DNA from: Lingula anatina
Lineage: Eukaryota > Brachiopoda > Lingulata > Lingulida > Lingulidae
NCBI RefSeq assembly: GCF_001039355.2
Contig: NW_019775420.1
Span: 28,090-92,089 of the forward strand
Reading direction: 5' to 3'
DNA: 64,000 nucleotides
Shown here one piece after another: positions 1 through 10,572 of the stretch. Position numbers and translations under genes: made by a program. The notes beneath the pieces are model-generated. The model did no database searches. It had not been told where the DNA came from and saw only the letters and a list, made by a program, of their open reading frames with translations. Numbering within the stretch: the stretch's first letter is position 1; each line of letters starts with the position of its first letter.

Positions 1-30
1 TGTGTGTGTGTGTGTGTGTGTGTGTGTTTC

Positions 31-475
31 ATTGAACTAGCTTAGTGCGCAGTCGGTCAGCTTTTAGCTGCGGTGAAGATAACCATCATTTTTCCTTTGT
101 GGTAAACTTGGACAAGTTTAACAGCTGTACTTTAAGATCATTTAATTTATTTATTAAATTTTCATCAGGAAACCCTCGACCGTCCCCCATCACCTCCTTA
201 AATCACTGCTTTTTCTCTATGTATTGATTTTTGCAATATATATGGCGAGCGGCTTTAATTTTTCATTTGTTTCGTAGCCTTTGTTGTTCACACATTTCAT
301 CTTATTTATTGTTGGAAGCATTCCTTTTGTAATAATAATATTCCGTCTTTATTCTTATTTGTGCCTACTTTTTGCTTCGGCAGGTTCTGTTGATCACATA
401 TATTATCTTTATTAATTATTGTTGCACTCATTATCCTTCCTTAGTAATTATGTATTATGGTAATTATATACAGAC
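31..475. repeat. Interspersed repeat R1, copy 1
   Basis: This stretch follows a (TG)n tract and is closely matched by 15,639-16,090, with the same order of short landmarks (attgaactagct, cagcttttagctgcggtgaa, ttgttcacat, gtaattatgtattatggtaa). No reading frame or terminal repeat is visible, so the family is unknown. The two copies flank GPCR units 1 to 5. Confidence 0.7.
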
Positions 476-1121
476 TTGACAGTTAATATGGAATTTTTTT
501 CCCAATCATTTTTCATCAGTTTTTTCCTATTTTGCTGACTGATAAATGAAAATAAGGATTAAAATCGTGTTTAAATAACTTTTAATTATCTCTCTGATGT
601 CATTGTGATATCAGTTCATTAATGGAACTCGTCAGAGAAGCAAACAAAAACACATTGCCTATTCTATGTCATACGACAATAATTAAAAGTGATATTTTGG
701 ATCTCCATATTTTCCAAATTATTTTCTGTAAAAGAGTTACACGCCTCACAAAGAACCCCCATGTCAGTGTCTAGTCACAGTAACGGTCGCTGTTACGCTT
801 GACCTCTTCTGTCTGCTACCAGCGCTCTCAAGTGGCAAGGCATTCCTTGGGTTAGGTTTTTAGAGTTCAATCTGGAATAACATTCCAGGCATCAGTCAAA
901 ATCTGTCCAATTTGGTCCAGTTTTGTTGAAGGACATGTAGGCCATTGATTCGGCGAGTAATAGCCTACCCACATATTGTCTATGTGGTTCAAAAATGGCG
1001 ATTTTGATTACCAAGATAGCTGCTCATTCCTTTGGTTCTGTAAGTAATCTGCTATTAAAAGTGCTCTGTGTGTACCGGCAATTTCAACGTGCAACCTAAA
1101 ATTGTTCCTGAGGTGCCCCCT
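476..1121. other. Unique sequence upstream of GPCR unit 1
   Basis: No gene is recognised here. The sequence differs from the DNA upstream of GPCR copy 2. Homology between units 1 and 2 starts only near 1,122, so the left edge of the 3.9-kb tandem unit lies there. Confidence 0.5.
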
Positions 1122-1132
1122 ATCAAAATCTG

Positions 1133-1140
1133 TATTTAAG
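1133..1140 (+). promoter_or_regulatory. TATA-like element of GPCR copy 1
   Basis: TATTTAAG lies exactly 72 nt upstream of the ATA triplet that replaces the ancestral ATG. The same spacing is seen at copies 2, 4 and 6. The element is a weaker match to TATA than those of copies 4 and 6. Confidence 0.5.
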
Positions 1141-1228
1141 GGGAAGACTGTACGGCTAGAATTAGTACAATATACTTCCGTGGTTAACATTTCACAAACT
1201 CAGAATATTGAATACGTCTGATTTTGAG

Positions 1229-2383
1229 ATGGACATCGCGCCGTTGGTAAAGCCGTTATCATCGCCGTCTCGGGAGATCCTTCTTACGCTATCTGTTGTC
1301 GCCGTAACGATGAACAGTATATCTTTGGCAGCCTTGGGGCGTTTGACAAGGCCCCTTACAACATTTCAAATCAATTTGGTGATTTTGGCCGTGTCTGACC
1401 TAATGCTGGCCGTGACCAAGACAGTTGCAATATGCGTCAATATCTACATTCAGACGATGATACCATCTTCCCAGAACCATGGAGAATCAGTAGACAGTGT
1501 TAATGCCGTTCATGAGACAATCAACCTCACCGAGAACGCTACAAGTACTGCATTTGGAGAAGATGCGACCGCCCACAATTCCAACGAGAAAACCTCATTT
1601 CGTTTAATAAACGTGGCATGCTTTGAGAAGATTATAGTTGTTCTCACAATTTATTTCACTCTATTACCGCTGATGGCCACTACCTCGCTCGTCTACCACC
1701 AACTCACCACTTTGTGGCATCCCTTAGATTTTTCGAAGAAGTACAACGAGAAGCCAACGGCTGTTTTCGTGATCTTGTCCTTTCTCATCCCAGCGGTCTC
1801 GTTCTCATTGGGAATTATTTTCAACTATGTGAAGGGATCCCAAGATGGCTGCTTAGCTACCCTGATGTCTCAGCCAATGCATTTAGCCGTCAGTGGAACT
1901 GTCAGTATAACAACAGCCATAGCGTTCGTTGGCAATACGGTCATGCTAGCTTTACTCCTCTACAAAGCGAGGAAACAGATAATAAATGGTCCATCAAAGA
2001 ACATGGCGAAAAAGGCCTTCAAGACAAGTCAAACTATAGCGATGCTTTGGGCTACCCTTTTCGTTCTCTGGAGTGCTGGGCTTGTGGCATTAACCATAGT
2101 TTTCTCATTCAGCTTGATCTCATCATCCATCCCTGAGAGTTTCGGCATTGTTAACGTCGTTAGCGTTCAACTGTATACGCTGAATCCGCTTGTGGACCCT
2201 ATCATATATGGCGTGCGCATTCCCGAAGTCAGACAAGCATATACCCGTATATTGAGCTTCAAAAACCAACAAAAATGTAACATCAACGAGCTGCCCATCG
2301 ATAAAGCTACATCAGGTAATAAGTCAGTAGAACCTCATGAAACTCGGAAACCGAACGATAATTGTGAAGAAGAGAAATTTTAA
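1229..2383 (+). CDS. Rhodopsin-like (class A) orphan GPCR, copy 1, intronless
   Basis: A seven-transmembrane receptor of 384 residues on a single exon. Landmarks counted from Met1: N29 in TM1 (1.50 position), D57 in the LAVSD motif of TM2, C131 at the top of TM3, C208 in the second extracellular loop, W281 in TM6 and DPIIY 323-327 in TM7. The DRY motif at the base of TM3 is replaced by HQL (157-159), and TM6 has LWSAG in place of CWxP. The first extracellular loop is very long (about residues 75-130) and carries N-glycosylation sequons at N99 and N103. The start is taken at the first ATG in a good Kozak context. The frame is open seven codons further up, but the ancestral ATG there is ATA. 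Candidate AATAAA signals lie at 3,010 and 3,120. The ligand is unknown. It is 98% identical to copy 2 by eye. Confidence 0.85.
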   Translation: MDIAPLVKPLSSPSREILLTLSVVAVTMNSISLAALGRLTRPLTTFQINLVILAVSDLMLAVTKTVAICVNIYIQTMIPSSQNHGESVDSVNAVHETINLTENATSTAFGEDATAHNSNEKTSFRLINVACFEKIIVVLTIYFTLLPLMATTSLVYHQLTTLWHPLDFSKKYNEKPTAVFVILSFLIPAVSFSLGIIFNYVKGSQDGCLATLMSQPMHLAVSGTVSITTAIAFVGNTVMLALLLYKARKQIINGPSKNMAKKAFKTSQTIAMLWATLFVLWSAGLVALTIVFSFSLISSSIPESFGIVNVVSVQLYTLNPLVDPIIYGVRIPEVRQAYTRILSFKNQQKCNINELPIDKATSGNKSVEPHETRKPNDNCEEEKF

Positions 2384-5025
2384 TATAATCTCTTTCTGTT
2401 GTAAAACTTCATATTTCTTGAGTAGTAAATATAGTAGGTTTGAACTTGTTCGCCTGTTCAACTCCATGTTAATACAAAGTCTGTTTTTATCGGTTTGAAA
2501 TTGTAAGTAGGCACCTAGCAAATTTGATGCGTGCCTGTGTCTGCGTGCTGGGAGTGGGCATTCAGAAAAAAGTGCTTGATTTTAAAGATATATGCATTTT
2601 TAAGTCTTATTCAAAACGGCAATGTTTGTGTAAAAAGAATGGAACCTATACTGCTTTCTGTATGTGTTCCAAAAATGGGGAGAGGAAGGTGGGGGCTATG
2701 GTCCTGACGTCAATGAGGAACGACTGCCCACCTAAAAATACTCTTAAACTCTTTTCAACCCTACGAAAGATTGGAAGCCTATTGCTTAGGCCTTTTCAAC
2801 TAAAATCAATAGGATCGGAGTTCTATGCCTACAAAGTTGTAATAGGACATATATACCAATGCTCATGGTTTTATTTAGAAATAAAACCCCAGAAAGAAGA
2901 CTTCAGCGGGGTAAGGACTGTCGCACCTTCAGCTCCAGTAAATGATGTCAGAATGTTGATAGCTACGATTGCTGGCAATGGTTGACGACGTTTTTTAATA
3001 TAAATGTGTAATAAAGGTGATGTGTGTCGTTCTAAAGCATTTTTAGTGTAAAATTCTGTTTGAATTATTGGTATGCATGTAATAAATAACAATCAATACT
3101 CAGTTTATTAATAATTTTCAATAAAGAAATTATATTTTGTTGAGGCCCAAAAGTGATGCCATCTCGTATTTTCATATGAACGTCGCATGTATGTAGGTCT
3201 GTGTATGCCTGCAATTGACATAATAAAAGGGTGTGGTACTTTATCTTATAAAGTAAGTTTTGGTATTAACTTAACAGATCGATCCCAATCCCAGAATGTA
3301 TGATATAACAATAAATAGAACAACGTTTATTTATTGTTCATTTTCCCCATTTAAAAGTTAGATTGATTTATCGTTTATTTTTTCTGTTTGCAAAAGGAAC
3401 AATGTAATTTCTTCTATGCAACTCGGCGCCGGTTCCGTCCTCGTGCCTTACCGATTCCAAATCCAGGGCATTTTTTAAACACGTTCACTCTGTCGTGACC
3501 TTCCAATATTTTTGGGAAATTTTAGATAGTTCAGTGCAATCCCTCACACAACTGGCTCTCTTATAACCCACCGATACATTGGGGAAAGGGGTGTTGTTTT
3601 TAAGAAAATAAAAACCTTAAGAATTCAAACCCTTGTGTTGATATCGCGTCCCAAAATGTCAAACCAATGCATTGTTGCATTATGTACACAAAATCAATAT
3701 ACATCAAGAAACCTGTTTGAATGTAACTAACCATATCATTTAAAGCACTTAAAAATTCGTATGAAACGCCAGTGTTTAAGTAGAAATTGATTTTTTATTC
3801 AGGCGCGAAGGAAGCAAACTTTATGTCGGTTAACGCTCGCCTGAGAAGAGATAACCATTAAAGGGCAGCACCGTACCCCTGCAGTCTGTGCTAAAACTAA
3901 CGTTTTTGAAACGAGATACCCCACTGACACCCCACCACCATTCCGTCGGTATGTCTTTGGAATGCAAGCTAGAGGACTCAAGATTATGCAAAGAAGCCAC
4001 TTTTTCATCAATACAAAAAGCGATTTCAACAGTGTGAAGATATGAAGACCTCTCCTGATTATAAGTATCACTTGCATTATGCCAACCTCTTCAAACGAAA
4101 GAAAAATACAATTTAGAGTGTAAGTAAGATTGACACAATTAAAGAAAATACTAATTGTATATAAAATAACAATAACATGTAAGATACAGGGCGACAATGC
4201 AAAACCATTCACCATTATGTAGTGTTAGGCAGTGATAAGTTAGTCATGCCCGGTGAAGGTCAGGGAAAGCAGATGTTGTTCTAAACGCTTGACCTGTCAT
4301 TAGGAACTAAACTATTAAATTGAAAACAGAATGGAAATTCTTATCTTAATGTTAGAACGGGTAGAACAATGGTTCGTGAGTAATAATAAAACGGCTATTT
4401 TTCTAGAAAAAATCATTTAAGCGGGTGTCCCATTTAGAGTGCTTTTATGCGGAATGAATGAAAACAGCATATTCCTATAGTGATCATTATATTTACAACT
4501 TCTTCAGTAAGTACCAATAGCCCTCAAAAATTAATGAAGGAAACTCGTAAATTGTTTCTTTTTTCTGTGGATAAAGCTTGAATCCCTAGTGAACACGAGG
4601 ATTATGGGTCATTATAATCATATATAAGTCTAGATATGACTTTATATAATGCAGTTAAAATTAAACCATGCCCGGTGAAGGCCAGTAAAGGCACATGCTG
4701 TTCTAAACGATTAGTCAGTAATTTAGGACTAAACTGTCAACTTCAAAATGGAATAAAGCATCGTGTTGAACAATGATACGTGAGTAGGCAAAACTTGTTT
4801 TTTCCAAGAAAAATAATTTTGGCAGTTAATTCCCTAAGATAGTTAATCTAAACGGAATGAATGAATTCAATACGTTCTAATACTGATGGTTATCTTTACA
4901 ACTACGCAAGTTGGCACCAAGTAGCCTTTAATAATAAATGGCGGAAACACGAAAACTGTTTTGTGACAATAGGAAAAAGCTCGCAACCCTAGTCGACATC
5001 AGGGTAATTATTATACGTTGTATCG
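2384..5025. repeat. Non-coding part of GPCR tandem unit 1
   Basis: This is the 3' flank of copy 1 and the intergenic DNA before copy 2, repeated with few changes at 6,288-8,578 and in diverged form after copies 3, 4 and 6. Shared landmarks include cccaccgatacattggggaa (about 3,567) and catgcccggtgaagg, which occurs twice (about 4,246 and 4,668) as part of an internal direct duplication of about 425 bp. The whole unit 1 is about 1,122-5,025 (3,904 bp). Short open frames here are not conserved in sequence and are not called. Confidence 0.75.
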
Positions 5026-5036
5026 GTCAAAATCTG

Positions 5037-5044
5037 TATTTAAG
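5037..5044 (+). promoter_or_regulatory. TATA-like element of GPCR copy 2
   Basis: TATTTAAG lies 72 nt upstream of the ATA at 5,109, which sits at the ancestral start position. Sequence and spacing are identical to copy 1. Confidence 0.5.
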
Positions 5045-5132
5045 GGGAAGACTGTACGGCTAGAATTAGTACAATATACTTCAGTGGTTAACATTTCACA
5101 AACTCAGAATATTGAATACGTCTGATTTTGAG

Positions 5133-6287
5133 ATGGACATCGCGCCGTTGGTAAAGCCGTTATCATCGCCGTCTCGGGAGATCCTTCTTACGCTATCTGT
5201 TGTCGCCGTAACGATGAACAGTATATCTTTGGCAGCCTTGGGGCGCTTGACAAGGCCCCTTACAACATTTCAAATCAATTTGGTGATTTTGGCCGTGTCT
5301 GACCTAATGCTGGCCGTGACCAAGACAGTTGCAATATGCGTCAATATCTACATTCAGACGATGATACAACCTTCCCAGAACCATGGAGAATCAGTAGACG
5401 GTGTTAATGCCGTTCATGAGACAATCAACCTCACCGAGAACGCTACAAGTACTGCATTTGGAGAAGATGCGACCGCCCACAATTCCAACGAGAAAGCCTC
5501 ATTTCGTTTAATAAACGTGGCATGCTTTGAGAAGATTACAGTTGTTCTCACAATTTATTTCACTCTATTACCGCTGATGGCCACTACCTCGCTCGTCTAC
5601 CACCAACTCACCACTTTGTGGCATCCCTTAGATTTTTCGAAGAAGTACAACAAAAAGCCAACGGCTGTTTTCGTGATCTTGTCCTTTCTCATCCCAGCGG
5701 TCTCGTTCTCATTGGGAATTATTTTCAACTATGTGAAGGAATCCCAAGATGGCTGCTTAGCTACCCTGATGTCTCAGCCAATGCATTTAGCCGTCAGTGG
5801 AACTGTCAGTATAACAACAGCCATAGCGTTCGTTGGCAACACGGTCATGCTAGCTTTACTCCTCTACAAAGCGAGGAAACAGATAATAAATGGTCCATCA
5901 AAGAACATGGCGAAAAAGGCTTTCAAGACAAGTCAAACTATAGCTTTGTTATGGGCTACCCTTTTCGTTCTCTGGAGTGCTGGGCTTGTGGCATTAACCA
6001 TAGTTTTCTCATTCAGCTTGATCTCATCATCCATCCCTGAGAGTTTCGGCATTGTTAACGTCGTTAGCGTTCAACTGTATACGCTGAATCCGCTTGTGGA
6101 CCCTATCATATATGGCGTGCGCATTCCCGAAGTCAGACAAGCATATACCCGTATATTGAGCTTCAAAAACCAACAAAAATGTAACATCAACGAGCTGCCC
6201 ATCGATAAAGCTACATCAGGTAATAAGTCAGTAGAACCTCATGAAACTCGGAAACCGAACGATAATTGTGAAGAAGAGAAATTTTAA
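5133..6287 (+). CDS. Rhodopsin-like orphan GPCR, copy 2, intronless
   Basis: A 384-residue receptor differing from copy 1 at about nine residues, for example in the first extracellular loop and the second intracellular loop. It shares all family marks: LAVSD in TM2, HQL in place of DRY, the Cys pair, the long glycosylated first extracellular loop, TM6 LWSAG and DPIIY in TM7. As in copy 1 the ancestral start codon is ATA (5,109), so the first usable ATG is at 5,133. The NTS sequon coded just upstream would then not be translated. Very high similarity extends through both flanks, showing a recent duplication of the whole 3.9-kb unit. No N lies at the unit boundary. Confidence 0.85.
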   Translation: MDIAPLVKPLSSPSREILLTLSVVAVTMNSISLAALGRLTRPLTTFQINLVILAVSDLMLAVTKTVAICVNIYIQTMIQPSQNHGESVDGVNAVHETINLTENATSTAFGEDATAHNSNEKASFRLINVACFEKITVVLTIYFTLLPLMATTSLVYHQLTTLWHPLDFSKKYNKKPTAVFVILSFLIPAVSFSLGIIFNYVKESQDGCLATLMSQPMHLAVSGTVSITTAIAFVGNTVMLALLLYKARKQIINGPSKNMAKKAFKTSQTIALLWATLFVLWSAGLVALTIVFSFSLISSSIPESFGIVNVVSVQLYTLNPLVDPIIYGVRIPEVRQAYTRILSFKNQQKCNINELPIDKATSGNKSVEPHETRKPNDNCEEEKF

Positions 6288-7954
6288 TATAATCTCTTTC
6301 TGTTGTAAAACTTCATATTTCTTGAGTAGTAAATATAGTAGGTTTGAACTTGTTCGCCTGTTCAACTCCTTTGTATTAACATGGCCATGTTAATACAAAG
6401 TCTGTTTTTATCGGTTTGTAATTGTAAGTAGGCACCTAGCAAATTTGATGCGTGCCTGTGTCTGCGTGCTGGGAGTGGGCATTCAGAAAAAAGTGCTTGA
6501 TTTTAAAGATATATGCATTTTTAAGTCTTATTCAAAACGTCAATGTTTGTGTAAAAAGAATGGAACCTATACTGCTTTCTGTATGTGTTCCAAAAATGGG
6601 GAGAGGAAAGTGGGGGCTATGGTCCTGACGTCAATGAGGAACGACTGCCACCTAAAAATACTCTTAAACTCTTTTCAACCCTACGAAAGATTGGAAGCCT
6701 ATTGCTAAGGCCTTTTCAACTAAAATCAATAGGATCGGAGTTCTATGCCTTCAAAGTTGGAATAGGACATACCAATGCTCATGGTTTAATTTAGACTGTC
6801 GCACCTTCAGCTCCAGTAAATGATGTCAGAATGTTGATAGCTACGATTGCTGGCAATGGTTGACGACGTTTTTTAATATAAATGTGTAATAAAAGTGATA
6901 ATACAGGTGATGTGTGTCGTTCTATAGCATTTTAAGTTTAAAATTCTGTTTCAATTATTAGTATGCATGTCTAAAATTACAATCAATACTCAGTTTATTA
7001 ATAATTTTCAATAAAGAAATTATATTTTGTTGAGGCCCAAAAGTGATGCCATCTCGTATTTTCACATGAAGGTCGCATGTATGTAGGTCTGTGTATGCCG
7101 GCAATTGACAAAATAAAAGTGCGTGGTACTGCATTTATAAAGTAAGATTTGGTATTAACTAAACAGATCGAGCCCAATATCAGAATGCATTATATAACAA
7201 TGAATAGTACGTTCATTTTCAATATATAAAATTTACATTGATTTATCGTTTATTTTTCTGTTTGCAAAAGGAACAATGTAATTTCTTCTATGCAACTCGG
7301 CGCCGGTCCTGTCCTCGAGTCTTACCGATTCCAAATCCAGGGCGTTTTTTTTAAACACGTTCACTCTGTCGTGACCTTCCAATATTTCTAGGAAATTTTA
7401 GATTGTTCTGTGCAATCCCTCACACCACTGGCTCTCTTATAACCCACCGATACATTGGGGAAAGGGGTGTTGTTTTTAAGAAAATAAAAACCTTAAGAAT
7501 TCAAACCCCTGTGTTGATATCGTGTCCAAAAAAGTCAAATCTATGCATTGTTGCATAATGTACACAGAATAAAAAAAGATCAAGAAACCTGTTTGAATGT
7601 TATTAACCATATCATTTAAAGCACTTAGCAATTCATATGAAATGTTTAAGTAGCAAATTGATTTTTTATTCAGGCGCGAAGGAAGAACACTTTATTTCTA
7701 GTTAACGCCCGCCTGAGAATAGATAACCATGAAAGAGCAGCACCGTCTCCCTGCAGTCTGTTAAATGGCGTTTTTGAAACGAGATACCCCACTGACACCC
7801 CACCACCACTCCGTCGGTATGTCTTTCGTATGCCAGCTAGATGGCTCTTAGGCAAAGAAGTCACTTATTCAGGAATACGTAAAGCGTTTTCAACAGTATG
7901 AAACTTTGAAGACTTCTCCTGATTATAAGTATCACTTGCATTATGCCAACCTTT

Positions 7955-7989
<35 letters not shown>

Positions 7990-8578
7990 AATTTAGAGTG
8001 TAAGTAAGATTGACACAATTAAAAAATTACTAATTGTATACAAAATAGCAATAACATGCAAGATACAGAGCGACAATGCAAAACCCTTCACCATTTTATA
8101 GTATTAGGCAGTGATAAGTGAGTCATGCCCGGTGAAGGTCACGGGAAGCAGATGTTGTTCTAAACGCGTGGCCTGTCATTAGGAACTAAACTATTAAATT
8201 GAAAACAGAATGGAAATTCTTACTTAATGTTCGAAAGTGTAGACCAATGGTTAGTGAGTAATAAAACGGTTATTTTTCGAGAAAAAATTATTTAAGCGGG
8301 TAAGTCCCATTTAGAGTGCTTTTATGCGGAATGGATGAAAACAGCATATTCCTGTAGTGATCATTATATTTACAACCTCTTCAATCAGTACCAATAGCTC
8401 TTAAAATTAATGAAGGAAACTCGTAAATTGTTTCTTTTTTCTGTGACAGTAGGATAAAGCTTGTATCCCTAGTGAACACGAGGATTATGGGTCATTATAA
8501 TCATATATGAGTCTAGATATGACTTTGAATAATGAAGTTAGAATTAAACCATGCCCGGTGAAGGCCAGTAAAGGCGCA
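6288..8578. repeat. Non-coding part of GPCR tandem unit 2
   Basis: Aligns with 2,384-4,700 of unit 1 with small indels, including a poly-A expansion at about 7,959-7,988. It stops at 8,578, just after the second catgcccggtgaagg motif, where it joins the interior of a receptor coding region (unit 3). Confidence 0.75.
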
Positions 8579-8914
8579 TTTTCGTGATCTTGTCCTTTCT
8601 CATCCCATTGGTCTCGTTCTCATTGAGAATTATTTTCAACTATGTGAAGGAATCCCAAGATGATTGCTTAGCTACTCTGATGTCTCAGCCAGTGTATTTA
8701 GCCGTCAGTGGAACTGTCAGTATAACAACAGCCATAGCGTTCGTTGGCAACACGGTCATGCTAGCTTTACTCCTCTACAAAGCAAGGAAACAGATAATAA
8801 ATGGTCCATCAAAGAACATGGCGAAAAAGGCCTTCAAGACAAGTCAAACTATAGCGATGTTGTGGGCTACCCTTTTCGTTCTCTGGAGTGCTGGGCATGT
8901 GGCATTAACCATAG
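8579..8914 (+). pseudogene. GPCR copy 3, both ends deleted
   Basis: This encodes only the TM4 to TM6 part of the receptor, from FVILSFLIP to LWSAGHVALTI, and is highly similar to copies 1 and 2. At the 5' edge coding sequence abuts intergenic DNA that in unit 1 lies at about 4,690. At the 3' edge coding sequence jumps to the 3' flank equivalent to about 3,198, at a shared tag/gtctgtg sequence. The frame runs on into non-coding DNA to 9,021. It lacks TM1-3, TM7 and a promoter, so no function is expected. Confidence 0.85.
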
Positions 8915-10470
8915 GTCTGTGTATGCCTGCAATTGACACAATAAAAGGGTGTGGTACTTTATTTTATAAAGTAAGTTTTGGTATTAACTTAACAGATCGA
9001 TCCCAATCCCAGAATGTATGATATAACAATAAATAGAACAACGTTTATTTATTGTTCATTTTCACCATTTAAAAGTTAGATTGATTTATCGTTTATTTTT
9101 TCTGTTTGCAATAGGAACAATGTAATTTCTTCTATGCAACTCGGCGCCGGTTCCGTCCTCGTGCCTTACCGATTCCAAATCCAGGGCGTTTTTTTTAAAC
9201 ACGTTCACTCTGTCGTGACTTTCCAAATTTTTTGGGAAATTTTAGATAGTTCTGTGCAATCCCCCACACAACTGGCTCTCTTATAACCCACCGATACATT
9301 GGGGAAAGGGGTGTTGTTTTTCAGAAAATAAAAACCTTAAGAATTCAAACCCCTGTGTTGATATCGCGTCTCAAAATGTCAAACCAATGCATTGTTGCAT
9401 TATGTACACAAAATCAATATACATCAAGAAACCTGTTTGAATGTTACTAACCATATCATTTAAAGCACTTAAAAATTCGTATGAAGCGCCAGTGTTCAAG
9501 TAGCAAATTGATTTTTTATTCAAGCGCGAAGGAAGAGCGCTTTATTTCTAGTTAACGCTCTCCTGAGAATAGATAATCATTAAAGAACAGTACCGTTTCC
9601 CTGCAGCCTGTGCTTTCACTGACGTTTTTGAAACGAGATACCCCACTGACACCCCATCACCACTCCGTCTGTATGTCTTTGGTATGCCAGCCAGAGGGCT
9701 CTTAGGCAAAGAAGTCACTTATTCATCAATACGAAAAGCGTTTTCAACAGAATGAAGACTTCTCCTGATTATAAGTATCACTTGCATTATGCCAACCTCT
9801 TCAAAAGAAAAAAAATGCAATTTAGAGTGTAAGTAAGATTTTAATCTTTAATTTGTGTTAAAACACAATTAAAGAAAATACTTCTTGTGTATAATGCAAA
9901 ACCCTTCACCGTTTTCTAGTTTTAGGCAGTGATAAGTAAGTCATGCCCGGTGAAGGTCAGGGAAGGCAGATGTTGTTCTAAACTCCTGGTCAGTCATTAA
10001 GAACTAAACTATCAAATTGAAAACGGAATGAAAAATCTTATATTAATGTTAGAACTGGTAGACTAATGGTTCGTGAGCAAGTGAAAACGGACATATTCCT
10101 AGAAAAACCATTAAAGCGGGCAAGTCCAATGCAGAATGCTTTTGTGCGGAATGAATGAATACAATAAATTCTGATGGGCATCATCATATTTACAACTTCC
10201 ACAGTCATCACCAATAGCCCCCAATAATTAATGAAGGAAACTCGTAAGCAGTTTCTTTTATCTGTGCCAGTAGAAAAAGGCTTGCAACCCTAGTCAACAC
10301 GTGGGTAATTGGTTATTATTTTATCATCAGTCTACATATGACTTTGAATGATGCCAATTATACCTCACGTAGCAAATGGTACTGATAACAAAGGATACAT
10401 CATTTAAGGACGAATAATAAAAATTGATGTACATGTAAGAATGCGTTTCTGGTTTTAAAAACTTCTTTAT
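8915..10470. repeat. 3' flank of GPCR unit 3 and spacer before unit 4
   Basis: Aligns with the 3' flank of units 1 and 2 from about 3,198 onward. Landmarks include the cccaccgatacattggggaa segment at about 9,288 and a single catgcccggtgaagg at about 9,942. Toward its right end it diverges and resembles the spacer at 14,740-15,000. No gene is seen. Confidence 0.65.
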
Positions 10471-10500
10471 CATAACTTATGTTATATCGTCTAAAATCTG

Positions 10501-10508
10501 TATATAAG
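10501..10508 (+). promoter_or_regulatory. TATA box of GPCR copy 4
   Basis: TATATAAG lies 72 nt upstream of the ATG at 10,573. It is followed by the conserved stretch ggcgtgatttagta, also found upstream of copy 6. Confidence 0.6.
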
Positions 10509-10572
10509 AGTATCAAGGTAGGGCGTGATTTAGTAAGAAATACCGCCGTGGCTGACACTGACCAACCTCACA

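Noticed and set aside
1714-2136. A second long frame (140 codons) overlapping GPCR copy 1, repeated in copies 2, 4 and 6.
   Set aside because: It is the +2 shadow of the receptor. Its persistence follows from conservation of the receptor frame, and it is cut or altered in copies 3 and 6 without any own start or domain.
2524-2985. 153-codon frame after GPCR copy 1, partly present after copy 2.
   Set aside because: In unit 2 it is broken by indels, and it lies in 3' flank with no recognisable protein features.
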